This document shows positions 55,792 to 64,000 of a stretch of DNA of 64,000 nucleotides, piece by piece. The DNA comes from Paraburkholderia bryophila (GTDB lineage: Bacteria; Pseudomonadota; Gammaproteobacteria; Burkholderiales; Burkholderiaceae): assembly GCF_013409255.1 (NCBI RefSeq), contig NZ_JACCAS010000002.1, positions 186,001 to 250,000 of the forward strand, written 5' to 3'. Position 1 is the stretch's first letter. Every line of letters starts with the position of its first letter. Both the position numbers and the translations under genes were made by a program. The notes under the pieces are model-generated. The model made no database searches. It was not told the DNA's origin and saw only the letters and a program-made list of their open reading frames with translations.

Positions 55792-56349
55792 TCATTCCTC
55801 GAACGGCAAACTCTCCTGCCCCACCGCCCGCATGCCGAACACGTTCAACGTCATCGCCACCAGCGCGTAGTAGCCGAGCAAGCCGACCAGGTTGATCACC
55901 ACCTGATGCCCGAAGCGCCCAACCGCCTTCGCGTAGGTCACGTCCGACACGCGTTTCGTGTTGTACAACTCGCTCGCGAAATCGTGAATCAGCGCGTCGT
56001 CCGAGTCCGCGAAATCCGGACGATGCCCCTGACGGATCGTCTCGGCATCCGCGGCCGGTACGCCCGCTTCCAACGCGATCGGATAGTGGATGGTCCACTC
56101 CGCCTGCGCCTGCCAGCGCGCGGCAGTCACCAGAATCGCCAGCTCCGACAGGCGCAGCGGCAACCCCGTCCGGTAGCGGCAGAACGCACCCAGGCGCTGC
56201 GCCTGCTGCGCCAGTTCGGGACTATGAATCCAGCCGAGAAACGGCCCGTTCAGATTGCCGCGCGGACCGGACAGAATCTCGTCCAGCACAGCCTTCTGTT
56301 CGGGGGTGGCGTCGGACGGGTCGAAGTGAGGCAAACGCTCGGTCATCAT
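55792..56349 (-). CDS. Carboxymuconolactone decarboxylase-family protein
   Basis: 185 residues, helical AhpD-like fold; LRLSELAILVTAARWQAQAEWTIHYPIA and the C-terminal LLGYYALVAMTLNVF are typical. The redox CxxC of AhpD is absent, so a decarboxylase or other role is more likely. Probably the last gene of an operon with the aminotransferase. Confidence 0.8.
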   Translation of the reverse strand: MMTERLPHFDPSDATPEQKAVLDEILSGPRGNLNGPFLGWIHSPELAQQAQRLGAFCRYRTGLPLRLSELAILVTAARWQAQAEWTIHYPIALEAGVPAADAETIRQGHRPDFADSDDALIHDFASELYNTKRVSDVTYAKAVGRFGHQVVINLVGLLGYYALVAMTLNVFGMRAVGQESLPFEE

Positions 56350-56404
56350 CGGTCTCGCAGGTCGCGTGGCGTAGTCGGAAAGGTGAATGAGAAGTCGCCC
56401 GGGA

Positions 56405-57733
56405 TCACACGGCGGCCAATGCGCCGCTAATCGCGTCGCTCAATCGCCCGACGATCTCGTCGATGTCGCGTGCCGTGCAGATGAACGGCGGCGCCAGCAG
56501 CACATGATCGCCGATCTTGCCGTCGACCGTGCCGCCCATCGGATACACCATCAAGCCGCGCGCGAACGCTTCGCGACGGATCGCCGCGTGCAGTTTCACG
56601 CCGGCATCGAACGGCGTTTTGCTCGCGCGGTCCCTGACCAGTTCGACGCCGACGAACAGTCCGCGTCCGCGCACATCGCCGATATGAGGATGCTGCGCGT
56701 AGTGCTCGCGCAAGCGCCCGCGCAACTGTTCGCCGCGCGCCAGCACGTTCGGCAGCAGTTGTTCGTCGGCGATCACGCGCTGCACTTCGAGCGCGGCGGC
56801 GCAGGCGGTCGCGTGGCCGATATAGGTGTGCCCGTGCTGGAAAAAACCCGAGCCGCCGACGATCGTCTGATAGACACGATCGCTCACCAGGGTCGCGCCG
56901 ATCGGCTGATACCCCGCGCCAAGCCCCTTGGCGATGGTCAGCAGATCCGGCGCCACGCTGTCTTCCTCGCAGGCGTACAGATAGCCGGTGCGGCCCATGC
57001 CCGACATGATCTCGTCGAGAATCAACAGCACGCCGTAGCGGTCACACACCGCGCGAATCTTGCGGAAATACTCGCGCACCGGCGGCACCGCGCCGGCCGT
57101 TGCGCCCACCACCGTTTCCGCGACGAACGCGGCCACCGAATCCGCGCCGAGCTCGATGATCTTCTGCTCGAGTTCATCGGCGAGACGCTGCGCGAAGGCC
57201 TCTTCGGTTTCATCGGCGTGTTGCTCGCGATACGCGTAACACGGGCTGACGTGATGCGCCTCGATCAGGATCGGCAGGAACGGCTCGCGGCGCCACGCGT
57301 TGCCGCCAATCGCCAGCGCGCCCAGCGTATTGCCGTGATAACTCTGCCGGCGCGCGATGAAATGCCGGCGCTGCGGCTCGCCCTTCTCGACGAAATACTG
57401 ACGCGCCAGTTTCAGCGCCGCCTCGATCGCTTCCGAGCCGCCCGACACGAAGTACACGTGTTCGAGCCCGGCGGGCGCGCTTGCGACCAGACAATCGGCA
57501 AGTTCCTCGGCGGCCTCGGTCGTGAAGAACGACGTGTGCGCGTACGGCAATTGCTGCGACTGACGTTTGATCGCGTCGATCACGCGCTGGTTGCTGTGGC
57601 CGAGACACGATACGGCGGCGCCGCCGGAAGCGTCGATATAGCGCTTACCGGCGGAATCGATGATTTCGATGCCGTCGCCCGCGACGGCAACCGGCAGCGA
57701 CTGCTTCGGCGAACGATGAAAGACGGTGGACAT
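56405..57733 (-). CDS. Class III aminotransferase (omega-transaminase type)
   Basis: 442 residues. PLP site: LLILDEIMSGMGRTG for the Asp, and LTIAKGLGAGYQPIGA carrying the PLP lysine. Accepts amines or omega-amino acids as donors; substrate not deducible. Sits 55 bases from the C45 hydrolase gene upstream, suggesting that the hydrolase frees an amine or amino acid used here. Confidence 0.92.
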   Translation of the reverse strand: MSTVFHRSPKQSLPVAVAGDGIEIIDSAGKRYIDASGGAAVSCLGHSNQRVIDAIKRQSQQLPYAHTSFFTTEAAEELADCLVASAPAGLEHVYFVSGGSEAIEAALKLARQYFVEKGEPQRRHFIARRQSYHGNTLGALAIGGNAWRREPFLPILIEAHHVSPCYAYREQHADETEEAFAQRLADELEQKIIELGADSVAAFVAETVVGATAGAVPPVREYFRKIRAVCDRYGVLLILDEIMSGMGRTGYLYACEEDSVAPDLLTIAKGLGAGYQPIGATLVSDRVYQTIVGGSGFFQHGHTYIGHATACAAALEVQRVIADEQLLPNVLARGEQLRGRLREHYAQHPHIGDVRGRGLFVGVELVRDRASKTPFDAGVKLHAAIRREAFARGLMVYPMGGTVDGKIGDHVLLAPPFICTARDIDEIVGRLSDAISGALAAV

Positions 57734-57788
57734 GGTGGTCGGTTTCCTGGGTAAAAGGCAGCGGCGGACGGCGGTGGACAGCGGTGAC

Positions 57789-58856
57789 TTAAGCGCCGGT
57801 GGAGTCGGGCGCCACGCGGGCGATGAAGGTATTGAACGCGCACTGCCCTTTCCGGTAGAGCTTCATCGACACGCCATCGTCGCCGATCTCGAACAGCGCG
57901 GTGGCGAGGGTGTTTTCGTCGTCCGGATCGAGCGGATCGTCGCGATAGATCGGCAAGCCTGACGGCGCGCGATCGTGCAGGACGTCAAGCAAAGCAGCGG
58001 CTTGCAACGGCTGGGTCAGCGCGGGCAACAAGGCCTCCACGCGCCGCTGCCGGTCACGCGAGGAATCGGTGACGATCTGCGCTTCGGCCTCGCAGCCCGG
58101 ATGAATCAGATGGTTCGCGTGACCGGCAAGGTTCGTCACCGTCTGCACCGAACACCGTTGCACGCTCGCTTCGACGCTGTAAAGACGCGTGTCGCCGGCG
58201 CAGCCGAGCGTGTGATGAAAACCGCTCGCCTTCGGCACGCTACGCAGTAGCGCCAGCGCTTCGTCGAGCGAACCCGTATCGAGCACGGCACGCGCGAGGA
58301 TCATGCGCGGCACGCCGACGGCGGGCTCGCGAATGCGCAGATTGTTGATGGCCTGCACGACGCCCGCACGATTGACCGCGAAGGTGTGCCCGGGCAGCGA
58401 ACCGGGATAGTAGAAACTGACGAAGCCCGGCTTGCCATTGGGCCGAACGTCGACCAGTCGGCAACGTTCACGCAGGAAAGGATCGCCGTCTTCGTTGTGC
58501 GCGATGAAGCGCGCGCTTTCCGTCGCGGCCGCGAGCGTGGTGCAACCGTCCGGCGCGTTGTGAACCAGTTCGCCACGGCAATTCCACAGAAACACATCTC
58601 CCGCCGACCAGCCGAGACCCGCGGCCATGCCGTCGAGTTCGTCCAGCAACTCGGGGCAATGCGCGCGAGCCGCTTCACGCAACTTTTGCACGAACGCATC
58701 GCCACGCCAGCGGCGCACGTCGCACCACGCGCGATTCTGCTCCATGTAGGCGGCAAACACCGGCCTCGCGAGTTCGCCCAACTGGCGGCCAATCTCAAAC
58801 GGCTCGCCGCTTACCTGAACCACCTTCATATCCTGCTTCGACGCCACGGCTCGCAT
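57789..58856 (-). CDS. C45-family peptidase / acyl-CoA:6-APA acyltransferase-like Ntn hydrolase
   Basis: 355 residues. The nucleophile is the Cys after cleavage at DG-C105 (NAPDGCTTLAA), typical of the Ntn-hydrolase acyltransferase family; the precursor would self-cleave there. Later motifs IAHNEDGDPF and FHHTLGCAGDTRLYS agree. It likely cleaves an amide bond. Start at MRAVASKQDMKVVQV; MKVVQV (58829) is an alternative. A palindromic operator lies about 35 bases upstream. Confidence 0.85.
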   Translation of the reverse strand: MRAVASKQDMKVVQVSGEPFEIGRQLGELARPVFAAYMEQNRAWCDVRRWRGDAFVQKLREAARAHCPELLDELDGMAAGLGWSAGDVFLWNCRGELVHNAPDGCTTLAAATESARFIAHNEDGDPFLRERCRLVDVRPNGKPGFVSFYYPGSLPGHTFAVNRAGVVQAINNLRIREPAVGVPRMILARAVLDTGSLDEALALLRSVPKASGFHHTLGCAGDTRLYSVEASVQRCSVQTVTNLAGHANHLIHPGCEAEAQIVTDSSRDRQRRVEALLPALTQPLQAAALLDVLHDRAPSGLPIYRDDPLDPDDENTLATALFEIGDDGVSMKLYRKGQCAFNTFIARVAPDSTGA

Positions 58857-58890
58857 CCAATCAACAATCGATCCGCATTTATACGTCACA

Positions 58891-58904
58891 ACAACATTTG
58901 TTGT
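58891..58904. promoter_or_regulatory. Palindromic operator candidate before the C45 gene
   Basis: ACAACATTTGTTGT, a perfect 6-bp inverted repeat with a two-base centre. The same element (ACAACAAATGTTAC) occurs at 59868-59881 before the RpiR gene. Confidence 0.6.
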
Positions 58905-58979
58905 CAAACGGCGTGGCCGTGAACCACACGGAGCCATGCTGCTCCGTGCGATTTCTTACCTCGACTCAAACGGACATTT

Positions 58980-59834
58980 TCAAGGGACGTACGCGCCCTT
59001 GGCGTGCAACGACTGCTCGGCGATGGCGAGCTGTTCGACCGCGTCGGCGCCTTCCAGCGCCAGCAGATGCGCGACCAGCGATTCGGTAATCGCGGTCGCC
59101 GCCACCAGCGACGGAAAGAACGACGGACTCTCGTGCGAAAAGATCAGCACCTTGTCGGCATTCAACGCGATCGGCGAGACCGCGCTGTCGGTAATGGCGA
59201 TCAGCTTGCTGCCTTTTTCCTGCGCGGCTTCGGCCACGCGCGCCGCCTCCACCGAATACGGCGCAAAACTGACGACGACGGTCGCACTATCGCGCTCGAC
59301 CGAGCGCAACTGCATTTCCAGCGTGCCCGCCTCGCCGTTGATCAGCGACACGGACGACCGGAACAGCCGGTACTCGTAGACGAACCCGAAAGCCACCGCA
59401 TAACAGGAGCGGAAACCGGCCACATGCACATGCGGCGCGCGCCGCAACAGGCGCGCCGCCTCCACGATCGCGCGACCGTTGTGCGCGGCGGTGACGGCGA
59501 GATTGTGCTGTTGCGCGGCCAGCAGATCGATGGCCAGCGCGTCTTTCGATTTGACCAGCGAGCGGGCGCGGCTGGTCAGCGCTTCGGGCCGCGTGCGCAC
59601 GCGCGCGACGAACAGGTTGCGCAATTCGTTCCAGCCGGGGAAACCGAGTTGCTGCGACAGGCGCACCAGCGAAGCCGGTTGCACCTGCGCGCGCTCGGCC
59701 ACTTTGCGCATGGACGAGACCGCGACCTCGTCGGGATGATCGAGCAGGAAACCCGCTCCCATCTGGAACTGCGGACTCAGTTCGGAAAAGCGCGCCCTGA
59801 TCAGGGCGGCGAGCTGGTCGAAACTGTCTGGCAT
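58980..59834 (-). CDS. RpiR/MurR-family transcriptional regulator
   Basis: 284 residues. N-terminal RpiR HTH (about residues 1-75: SSMRKVAERAQVQPASLVRLSQQLGF) and C-terminal SIS domain (about 125-260: VHVAGFRSCYAVAFGF, SKLIAITDSAVSPIA) that senses a phosphosugar or related ligand. First gene of a leftward cluster with the C45 hydrolase, aminotransferase and CMD-like genes. Start at MPDSFDQLAALIRA. Confidence 0.88.
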   Translation of the reverse strand: MPDSFDQLAALIRARFSELSPQFQMGAGFLLDHPDEVAVSSMRKVAERAQVQPASLVRLSQQLGFPGWNELRNLFVARVRTRPEALTSRARSLVKSKDALAIDLLAAQQHNLAVTAAHNGRAIVEAARLLRRAPHVHVAGFRSCYAVAFGFVYEYRLFRSSVSLINGEAGTLEMQLRSVERDSATVVVSFAPYSVEAARVAEAAQEKGSKLIAITDSAVSPIALNADKVLIFSHESPSFFPSLVAATAITESLVAHLLALEGADAVEQLAIAEQSLHAKGAYVP

Positions 59835-59867
59835 GCGGATGTACCGGGCGAACGGCCGATGAGGATG

Positions 59868-59881
59868 ACAACAAATGTTAC
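59868..59881. promoter_or_regulatory. Palindromic operator candidate before the RpiR gene
   Basis: ACAACAAATGTTAC, the same palindrome as at 58891-58904 with one arm imperfect. A related half-element (AACATTAGTGACAAC) lies at 59901-59915. Confidence 0.55.
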
Positions 59882-59932
59882 CACCCGGCACATCGCATCC
59901 AACATTAGTGACAACACGGTTTTACCGCCGAT

Positions 59933-62206
59933 TTACAGCAGCGCCACCACCCGCACGTCACCCTGCTCGGCCGACGCAACCACCTTCTCGCCAATGCGGC
60001 GGAACGTGATCGATACGGACGAATCGCCGACCCGCAGATCGCCGACTTCGAGCCAGTCGATGCCTTCGGGCAGCATTGGCTGTTCGATCAGCACTTCGCG
60101 GCGTTCGGCGTCGATCGTGATGCCCAGACAGGCTTCGAGCATCATGAACGGCGAGCCCGCTGCCCAGGCTTGCGGCAGACACGCGACCGGATACGCGGTA
60201 GGCGGTTCGCCGCGTCGCCGCGGAAAGCCGCAGAACAGCTCGGGCAAACGCATGTCGAAATTCACCGCCGCCTGGAACAGCGCCTGCAGAAGCCGAACGG
60301 CGGCCGCTTTACCGCCGTAGCGCGACAGACCGCGCGCGCACAGCGCGTTGTCGTGCGGCCAGACCGAGCCGTTGTGATACGCCATCGGATTGAAGCGCGC
60401 CTGGCTCGCGGCCAGCGTGCGCACGCCCCAGCCGGTATGGAACAGCGTGGAGTCGAGCGCTCGCACCACCGCTTCGCCGCGCTCGCGCGCAGGCAGACCG
60501 AAGGCCAGCAGATGGCCCGCGTTCGACGCCATCACGCGGCACAGTTCGCCGTGACCGTCGAGCGCGATGCCGTAGAAGCCGGACTCTTCCATCCAGTACT
60601 TTTCTTCCACGCACTGACGGATTTTTTTCGCGCGTTCGCTGTAGTGCTCGGCAGGTTCGTGCAGGCCGCGCAGCTTCGCGAAGTGCGCCATCGTGTCGAA
60701 TGCGGCGCTCGCGTAGGCCTGCACTTCGACGAGCGCGATCGGGCCGTCGGGAAAGCGGCCGTCGGCATGAAACACGGAGTCGTGGCTGTCTTTCCAACCT
60801 TGATTCGCCAGACCGCCGTCCGACTCGCGCTGATAGTCGAGCAAGCCAAAACGATTCTTGTCGCACACGCCCGCGACCCACTGCGCCGCGCGCTCCAGCG
60901 CCGGCCACAATTCGTCGATCAGCGCGAGGTCGCCCGTGCGTGCCGCGTAGGCGCCAGCCAGCACGATAAACAGCGGCGTGGTGTCGACGCCACCGTAGTA
61001 CAACGCGAACGGCACCTCGCCCGTGGCGGCCATTTCGCCCTTGCGCATTTCGTGCATGATCTTGCCGGGCGCGGCGTCGCGGAACGGTGAGTTTTCACGC
61101 GCCTGATGCTCGGCGAGAAAGCGCAGCACGCCGGCCGCCAGTTGCGGCTGCAGCCACAGCGTCTGCAACGACGTGATCACGGCGTCGCGGCCGAACGGCG
61201 TGGAGAACCACGGAATGCCGGCATACGGATACGGACCGGTGGCGAGGTCCGTGGTCAGCAGACCCAGATCGGCGAGCGAACGGTCGATCCACGCGTTGAA
61301 CAGCGGGTTGCTCGAACGCACGCGCGCGGTCACGCGACGGCGCTCGCGCATCACGAGGTGGGCGTCGACCAGCGCGGCACGCACCGCGGCACGGCCGACA
61401 CGCGGGCGCTCCGCGTCGATCTGCGACATGTGCGCTTCACTCTGCGCGTGGGTGGGCTGGGAGACTTCGGCAGCGGGCTTGCCCGCTTGCGGCACGACCT
61501 GCACCGCCACCGACAGATAGATCGACACGCAGGCCTGCGCCGGCAGCTTGACGGTGTAGTCGGCGCGGTCGGCGAACAGCTTGTCCGGTTCCGGCGAGAA
61601 CGCGATCTGCACATTGCGCGCCACGTCGTCGAGCCCCAGGTAGCTGAGCAGGACCTCGCGATTTTCAATGCGCGCGGGTTCGATACGGCCTTGCTTGTCG
61701 CGCTTCAGGCCGCGCACTTCGAACATGTCGCGGAAGTCGCTGGCGAACGAAATGGACAGCGGCACGATGGCGTCGCTGGTGCCGTAATTGGTGAGTTCGA
61801 TCGCTTCGTTGAGCACGGTGCCCGACAGCACCCGCACGCGCTCGACGTGGATCACGCCCTCCGGTGTGCTGTCGCCGCCGAGCGGCGGCAACGGACGATT
61901 GGTCAGATGCGCGGTGAACGACGTGTTGTCGCTGCTGACACTGCCCGACAACAGCGACGGCGCGCGGCCGCCGAAGGTCAGCCGCAGTTGCGACAGCACC
62001 CGCGTGTCGTTGACGAACAGGCCGTCGTCGTGGCCCGTGATATCGCCGAGCGGGTCGTTGACGATGAAGGTGTCGCCGGACTTCAGCACGTGCTGGGCGG
62101 CGCTTGCGACGTTGAGATTTTCCGTCGGGATGAATGCGCCGTCCGGCTCGGGTTCGTGATGATCGATTCCGCCCGAAAGGCCGCCGAGGGCTTCTGGCTG
62201 CTGCAT
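59933..62206 (-). CDS. Amylo-alpha-1,6-glucosidase-type (glycogen-debranching) enzyme
   Basis: 757 residues. An N-terminal glycogen-debranching domain (GDTFIVNDPLGDITGHDDGLFVNDTRVLS) and a C-terminal (alpha/alpha)6 barrel (PYAGIPWFSTPFGRDAVITSLQ, MAYHNGSVWPHDNALCARG) with the acidic residues of GH63/133 enzymes. It probably hydrolyses an alpha-linked glucan. ATG at 62206 has AGGAG 8 bases upstream; a GTG three codons earlier overlaps that site. Upstream of the RpiR gene but separated by about 100 bases, so probably its own unit. Confidence 0.85.
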   Translation of the reverse strand: MQQPEALGGLSGGIDHHEPEPDGAFIPTENLNVASAAQHVLKSGDTFIVNDPLGDITGHDDGLFVNDTRVLSQLRLTFGGRAPSLLSGSVSSDNTSFTAHLTNRPLPPLGGDSTPEGVIHVERVRVLSGTVLNEAIELTNYGTSDAIVPLSISFASDFRDMFEVRGLKRDKQGRIEPARIENREVLLSYLGLDDVARNVQIAFSPEPDKLFADRADYTVKLPAQACVSIYLSVAVQVVPQAGKPAAEVSQPTHAQSEAHMSQIDAERPRVGRAAVRAALVDAHLVMRERRRVTARVRSSNPLFNAWIDRSLADLGLLTTDLATGPYPYAGIPWFSTPFGRDAVITSLQTLWLQPQLAAGVLRFLAEHQARENSPFRDAAPGKIMHEMRKGEMAATGEVPFALYYGGVDTTPLFIVLAGAYAARTGDLALIDELWPALERAAQWVAGVCDKNRFGLLDYQRESDGGLANQGWKDSHDSVFHADGRFPDGPIALVEVQAYASAAFDTMAHFAKLRGLHEPAEHYSERAKKIRQCVEEKYWMEESGFYGIALDGHGELCRVMASNAGHLLAFGLPARERGEAVVRALDSTLFHTGWGVRTLAASQARFNPMAYHNGSVWPHDNALCARGLSRYGGKAAAVRLLQALFQAAVNFDMRLPELFCGFPRRRGEPPTAYPVACLPQAWAAGSPFMMLEACLGITIDAERREVLIEQPMLPEGIDWLEVGDLRVGDSSVSITFRRIGEKVVASAEQGDVRVVALL

Positions 62207-62522
62207 CAGAGTCACTCCTATGGGTTCGCTTGTGCGTTCATGGTGCGTTCAGTGTCACATCCGGTTACTGCTGGGACCAGCCCGGTCGCTTCCGATTGTA
62301 GAGGGTCTACCCGCGTCAGACGAACTTATCACAGCGGAGTTTCCGATTTTTTTCCGTGGCACAGGACGTGCAGGGTTTTCGCTGCGGCGGCGTCGACTCG
62401 ACGCAATGCAATGCCGGCTGCGGCCATAAAAAAAGGCGCGATCGCTCGCGCCTTTCATCGGCTCACTTCCTGTGAACGGAAGTGAATTGTTTCAGCCAAT
62501 CGTCATGCACCACACGATCGCT
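62207..62522. other. Gap between gltA and the debranching enzyme
   Basis: About 315 bases; no gene. Holds the gltA terminator (62428-62455) and the promoter region of the debranching enzyme. Confidence 0.6.
62428..62455 (-). terminator. Rho-independent terminator of gltA
   Basis: AAAGGCGCGA and TCGCGCCTTT stem with a short loop, and a run of U (TTTTTTT) on the minus strand, about 70 bases after the gltA stop. Confidence 0.9.
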
Positions 62523-63821
62523 TTACCGCTGTGCTAGCGGCTTCGCTTCACGTTGCGTCTCGCCCACGAAGAGCTGACGCGGACGGCCGATTTTCTGTTC
62601 CGGATCGGCGATCATTTCGTTCCACTGCGCAATCCAGCCCACCGTACGCGCCATCGCGAAGATGCACGTGAACATCGCGGTCGGAATGCCCAGCGCGCGC
62701 TGCACGATACCCGAGTAAAAGTCGACGTTCGGATACAGCTTGCGCGACACGAAATAGTCGTCTTCCAGGGCGATCTTTTCCAGCGCCATGGCCAGCTTGA
62801 ACAGCGGGTCGTCGTGCAGGCCCAGTTCTTCCAGCACTTCGTAGCAGGTTTCGCGCATCAGCTTGGCGCGCGGATCGTAGTTCTTGTAGACGCGGTGACC
62901 GAAACCCATCAGCTTCACGCCGGAGTTCTTGTCCTTCACCTTCGCGATGAATTCGGGGATGTTCTCGACCGAGCCGATTTCTTCCAGCATGTTCAGCGCG
63001 GCTTCGTTCGCGCCGCCGTGTGCCGGACCCCACAAACACGCGATACCGGCCGCGATGCACGCGAACGGATTCGCGCCCGACGAACCGGCCAGACGCACGG
63101 TCGACGTCGACGCATTCTGTTCGTGGTCCGCGTGCAGGATCAGGATACGGTCGAGCGCGCGTACCAGCACGTCGTTGACCTCGTACTCTTCGGCGGGATT
63201 GGCGAACATCATGCGCATGAAATTCGCGCTGTACGACAGGTCGTTCTTCGGATAAACGAACGGCTGACCGACGGTGTACTTGTACGCCATCGCCACCAGC
63301 GTGGGCAGCTTCGCGATCATGCGCACCGCGGAAATGTCACGGTGCAGCGGATTGTTGATGTCGAGCGAGTCGTGATAGAACGCCGACAGCGCGCCGACAG
63401 CCGCGACCAGAATCGCCATCGGATGCGCGTCGCGACGGAAGCCGCGGAAGAAGAAGTGCATCTGGTCATGCACCATCGTGTGCTGCGTGACGGTCTCGAC
63501 GAACTCTTCCTTCTGCTGCGCGGTGGGCAGTTCGCCTTTCAGCAGCAGATAGCAGGTTTCGAGGAAGTCCGCGTTTTGCGCGAGGTTGTCGATCGGATAA
63601 CCGCGATACAGCAGCTCGCCTTTATCACCGTCGATATACGTGATTTCGGAATTGCAGGCCGCCGTCGACATGAAACCCGGGTCGTACGTGAACTTGCCGG
63701 TCTGGCCGTAAAGCTTGCGAATGTCGATTACGTCGGGCCCGAGCGAGCCTTGATAAATCGGCAGATCGATAGTCTGGTCGCTGTCGGAAAAGCTCAGCGT
63801 TGCGTGTGTCTTCGAGTTCAT
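62523..63821 (-). CDS. gltA: Citrate synthase
   Basis: 432 residues, type II bacterial citrate synthase. Catalytic His and Asp in [28 protein letters not shown] and [15 protein letters not shown]; the N-terminal NADH-sensitive domain ([21 protein letters not shown]) is present. It condenses oxaloacetate and acetyl-CoA. In Burkholderia it follows the sdh operon and sdhE, which would lie beyond the right edge. Confidence 0.96.
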   Translation of the reverse strand: MNSKTHATLSFSDSDQTIDLPIYQGSLGPDVIDIRKLYGQTGKFTYDPGFMSTAACNSEITYIDGDKGELLYRGYPIDNLAQNADFLETCYLLLKGELPTAQQKEEFVETVTQHTMVHDQMHFFFRGFRRDAHPMAILVAAVGALSAFYHDSLDINNPLHRDISAVRMIAKLPTLVAMAYKYTVGQPFVYPKNDLSYSANFMRMMFANPAEEYEVNDVLVRALDRILILHADHEQNASTSTVRLAGSSGANPFACIAAGIACLWGPAHGGANEAALNMLEEIGSVENIPEFIAKVKDKNSGVKLMGFGHRVYKNYDPRAKLMRETCYEVLEELGLHDDPLFKLAMALEKIALEDDYFVSRKLYPNVDFYSGIVQRALGIPTAMFTCIFAMARTVGWIAQWNEMIADPEQKIGRPRQLFVGETQREAKPLAQR

Positions 63822-64000
63822 CTACACGTTCCTTTTACTGTCACATCGCACACGTGCCGGCATGCTCGATCGTCATAGCGTGCTATGAGCGGGTTGGCAT
63901 GCTCAGGCTCCGCTTCGCATTCTAAGGTCCAGAGAAGGCTTCATTGCGACGATTGGCCGCAACAATCCATCTCGACTGGCGCAACATTCGTTGCCGCGAA

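Overview
The window is high-GC DNA from a beta-proteobacterium of the Burkholderia sensu lato group, most likely a Paraburkholderia. This rests on protein families I recognise rather than a database search: a 295-residue RpfF-type BDSF synthase, a DUF4148 secreted protein, a second rpoN, and gltA in the position where Burkholderia carries it, next to the sdh genes (which would lie outside the right edge). Nearly all of it is chromosomal coding sequence. The stretch from about 30.6 to 40.2 kb is a visibly different accessory region, with lower GC, insertion sequences, broken genes and small secreted proteins.

Layout. 0-3.1 kb: 5' end of a GntR-type regulator, a class I aminotransferase and sigma-54 (rpoN). 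3.4-14.6 kb: a block of envelope/stress genes (BON, four-helix-bundle DUF2383, a small membrane protein, DUF4142, DUF1488, glycine-zipper protein, acidic protein, topoisomerase IB, PRC-barrel, Na+/H+ antiporter), interrupted by an IS1182-type element and ilvD. Seven sites resembling the sigma-54 -24/-12 promoter (GG-N10-GC with GGCAC or GGAAC and TTGC/ATGC elements) precede transcription units of this block, close to the rpoN gene itself. 14.9-29 kb: a complete pelABCDEFG exopolysaccharide operon with a FUSC-type membrane protein appended. 29-30.5 kb: a divergent AraC regulator / AhpD-like pair.

30.6-40.2 kb: accessory region. A GH24 lysozyme-fold toxin candidate overlaps a secreted immunity candidate. 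A Tlde1-type L,D-transpeptidase effector gene is split by an IS256-family element with a perfect 8-bp target duplication, and is followed by an overlapping secreted immunity candidate and two more small envelope genes. An unknown gene is split by an IS3-family element with a 4-bp duplication. There is also a decayed second copy of the aldo/keto reductase 5' end, and an STM2901-like / DUF1493 pair. Both split genes can be rebuilt in frame by removing the IS and one copy of the target duplication.

40.4-64 kb: Lhr helicase, a PAS-GGDEF-EAL protein of PdeR type beside the BDSF synthase RpfF (two signalling inputs relevant to pel biofilm control), M20 peptidase, a small superinfection-immunity-like protein, DUF2158, a TetR/MFS efflux pair, a PEP mutase/isocitrate lyase family enzyme, OsmC, DUF4148, an RpiR-regulated C45 hydrolase / class III aminotransferase / carboxymuconolactone decarboxylase-like cluster with a shared palindromic operator, a glycogen-debranching-type enzyme, and gltA. 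I saw no rRNA, tRNA or CRISPR array.
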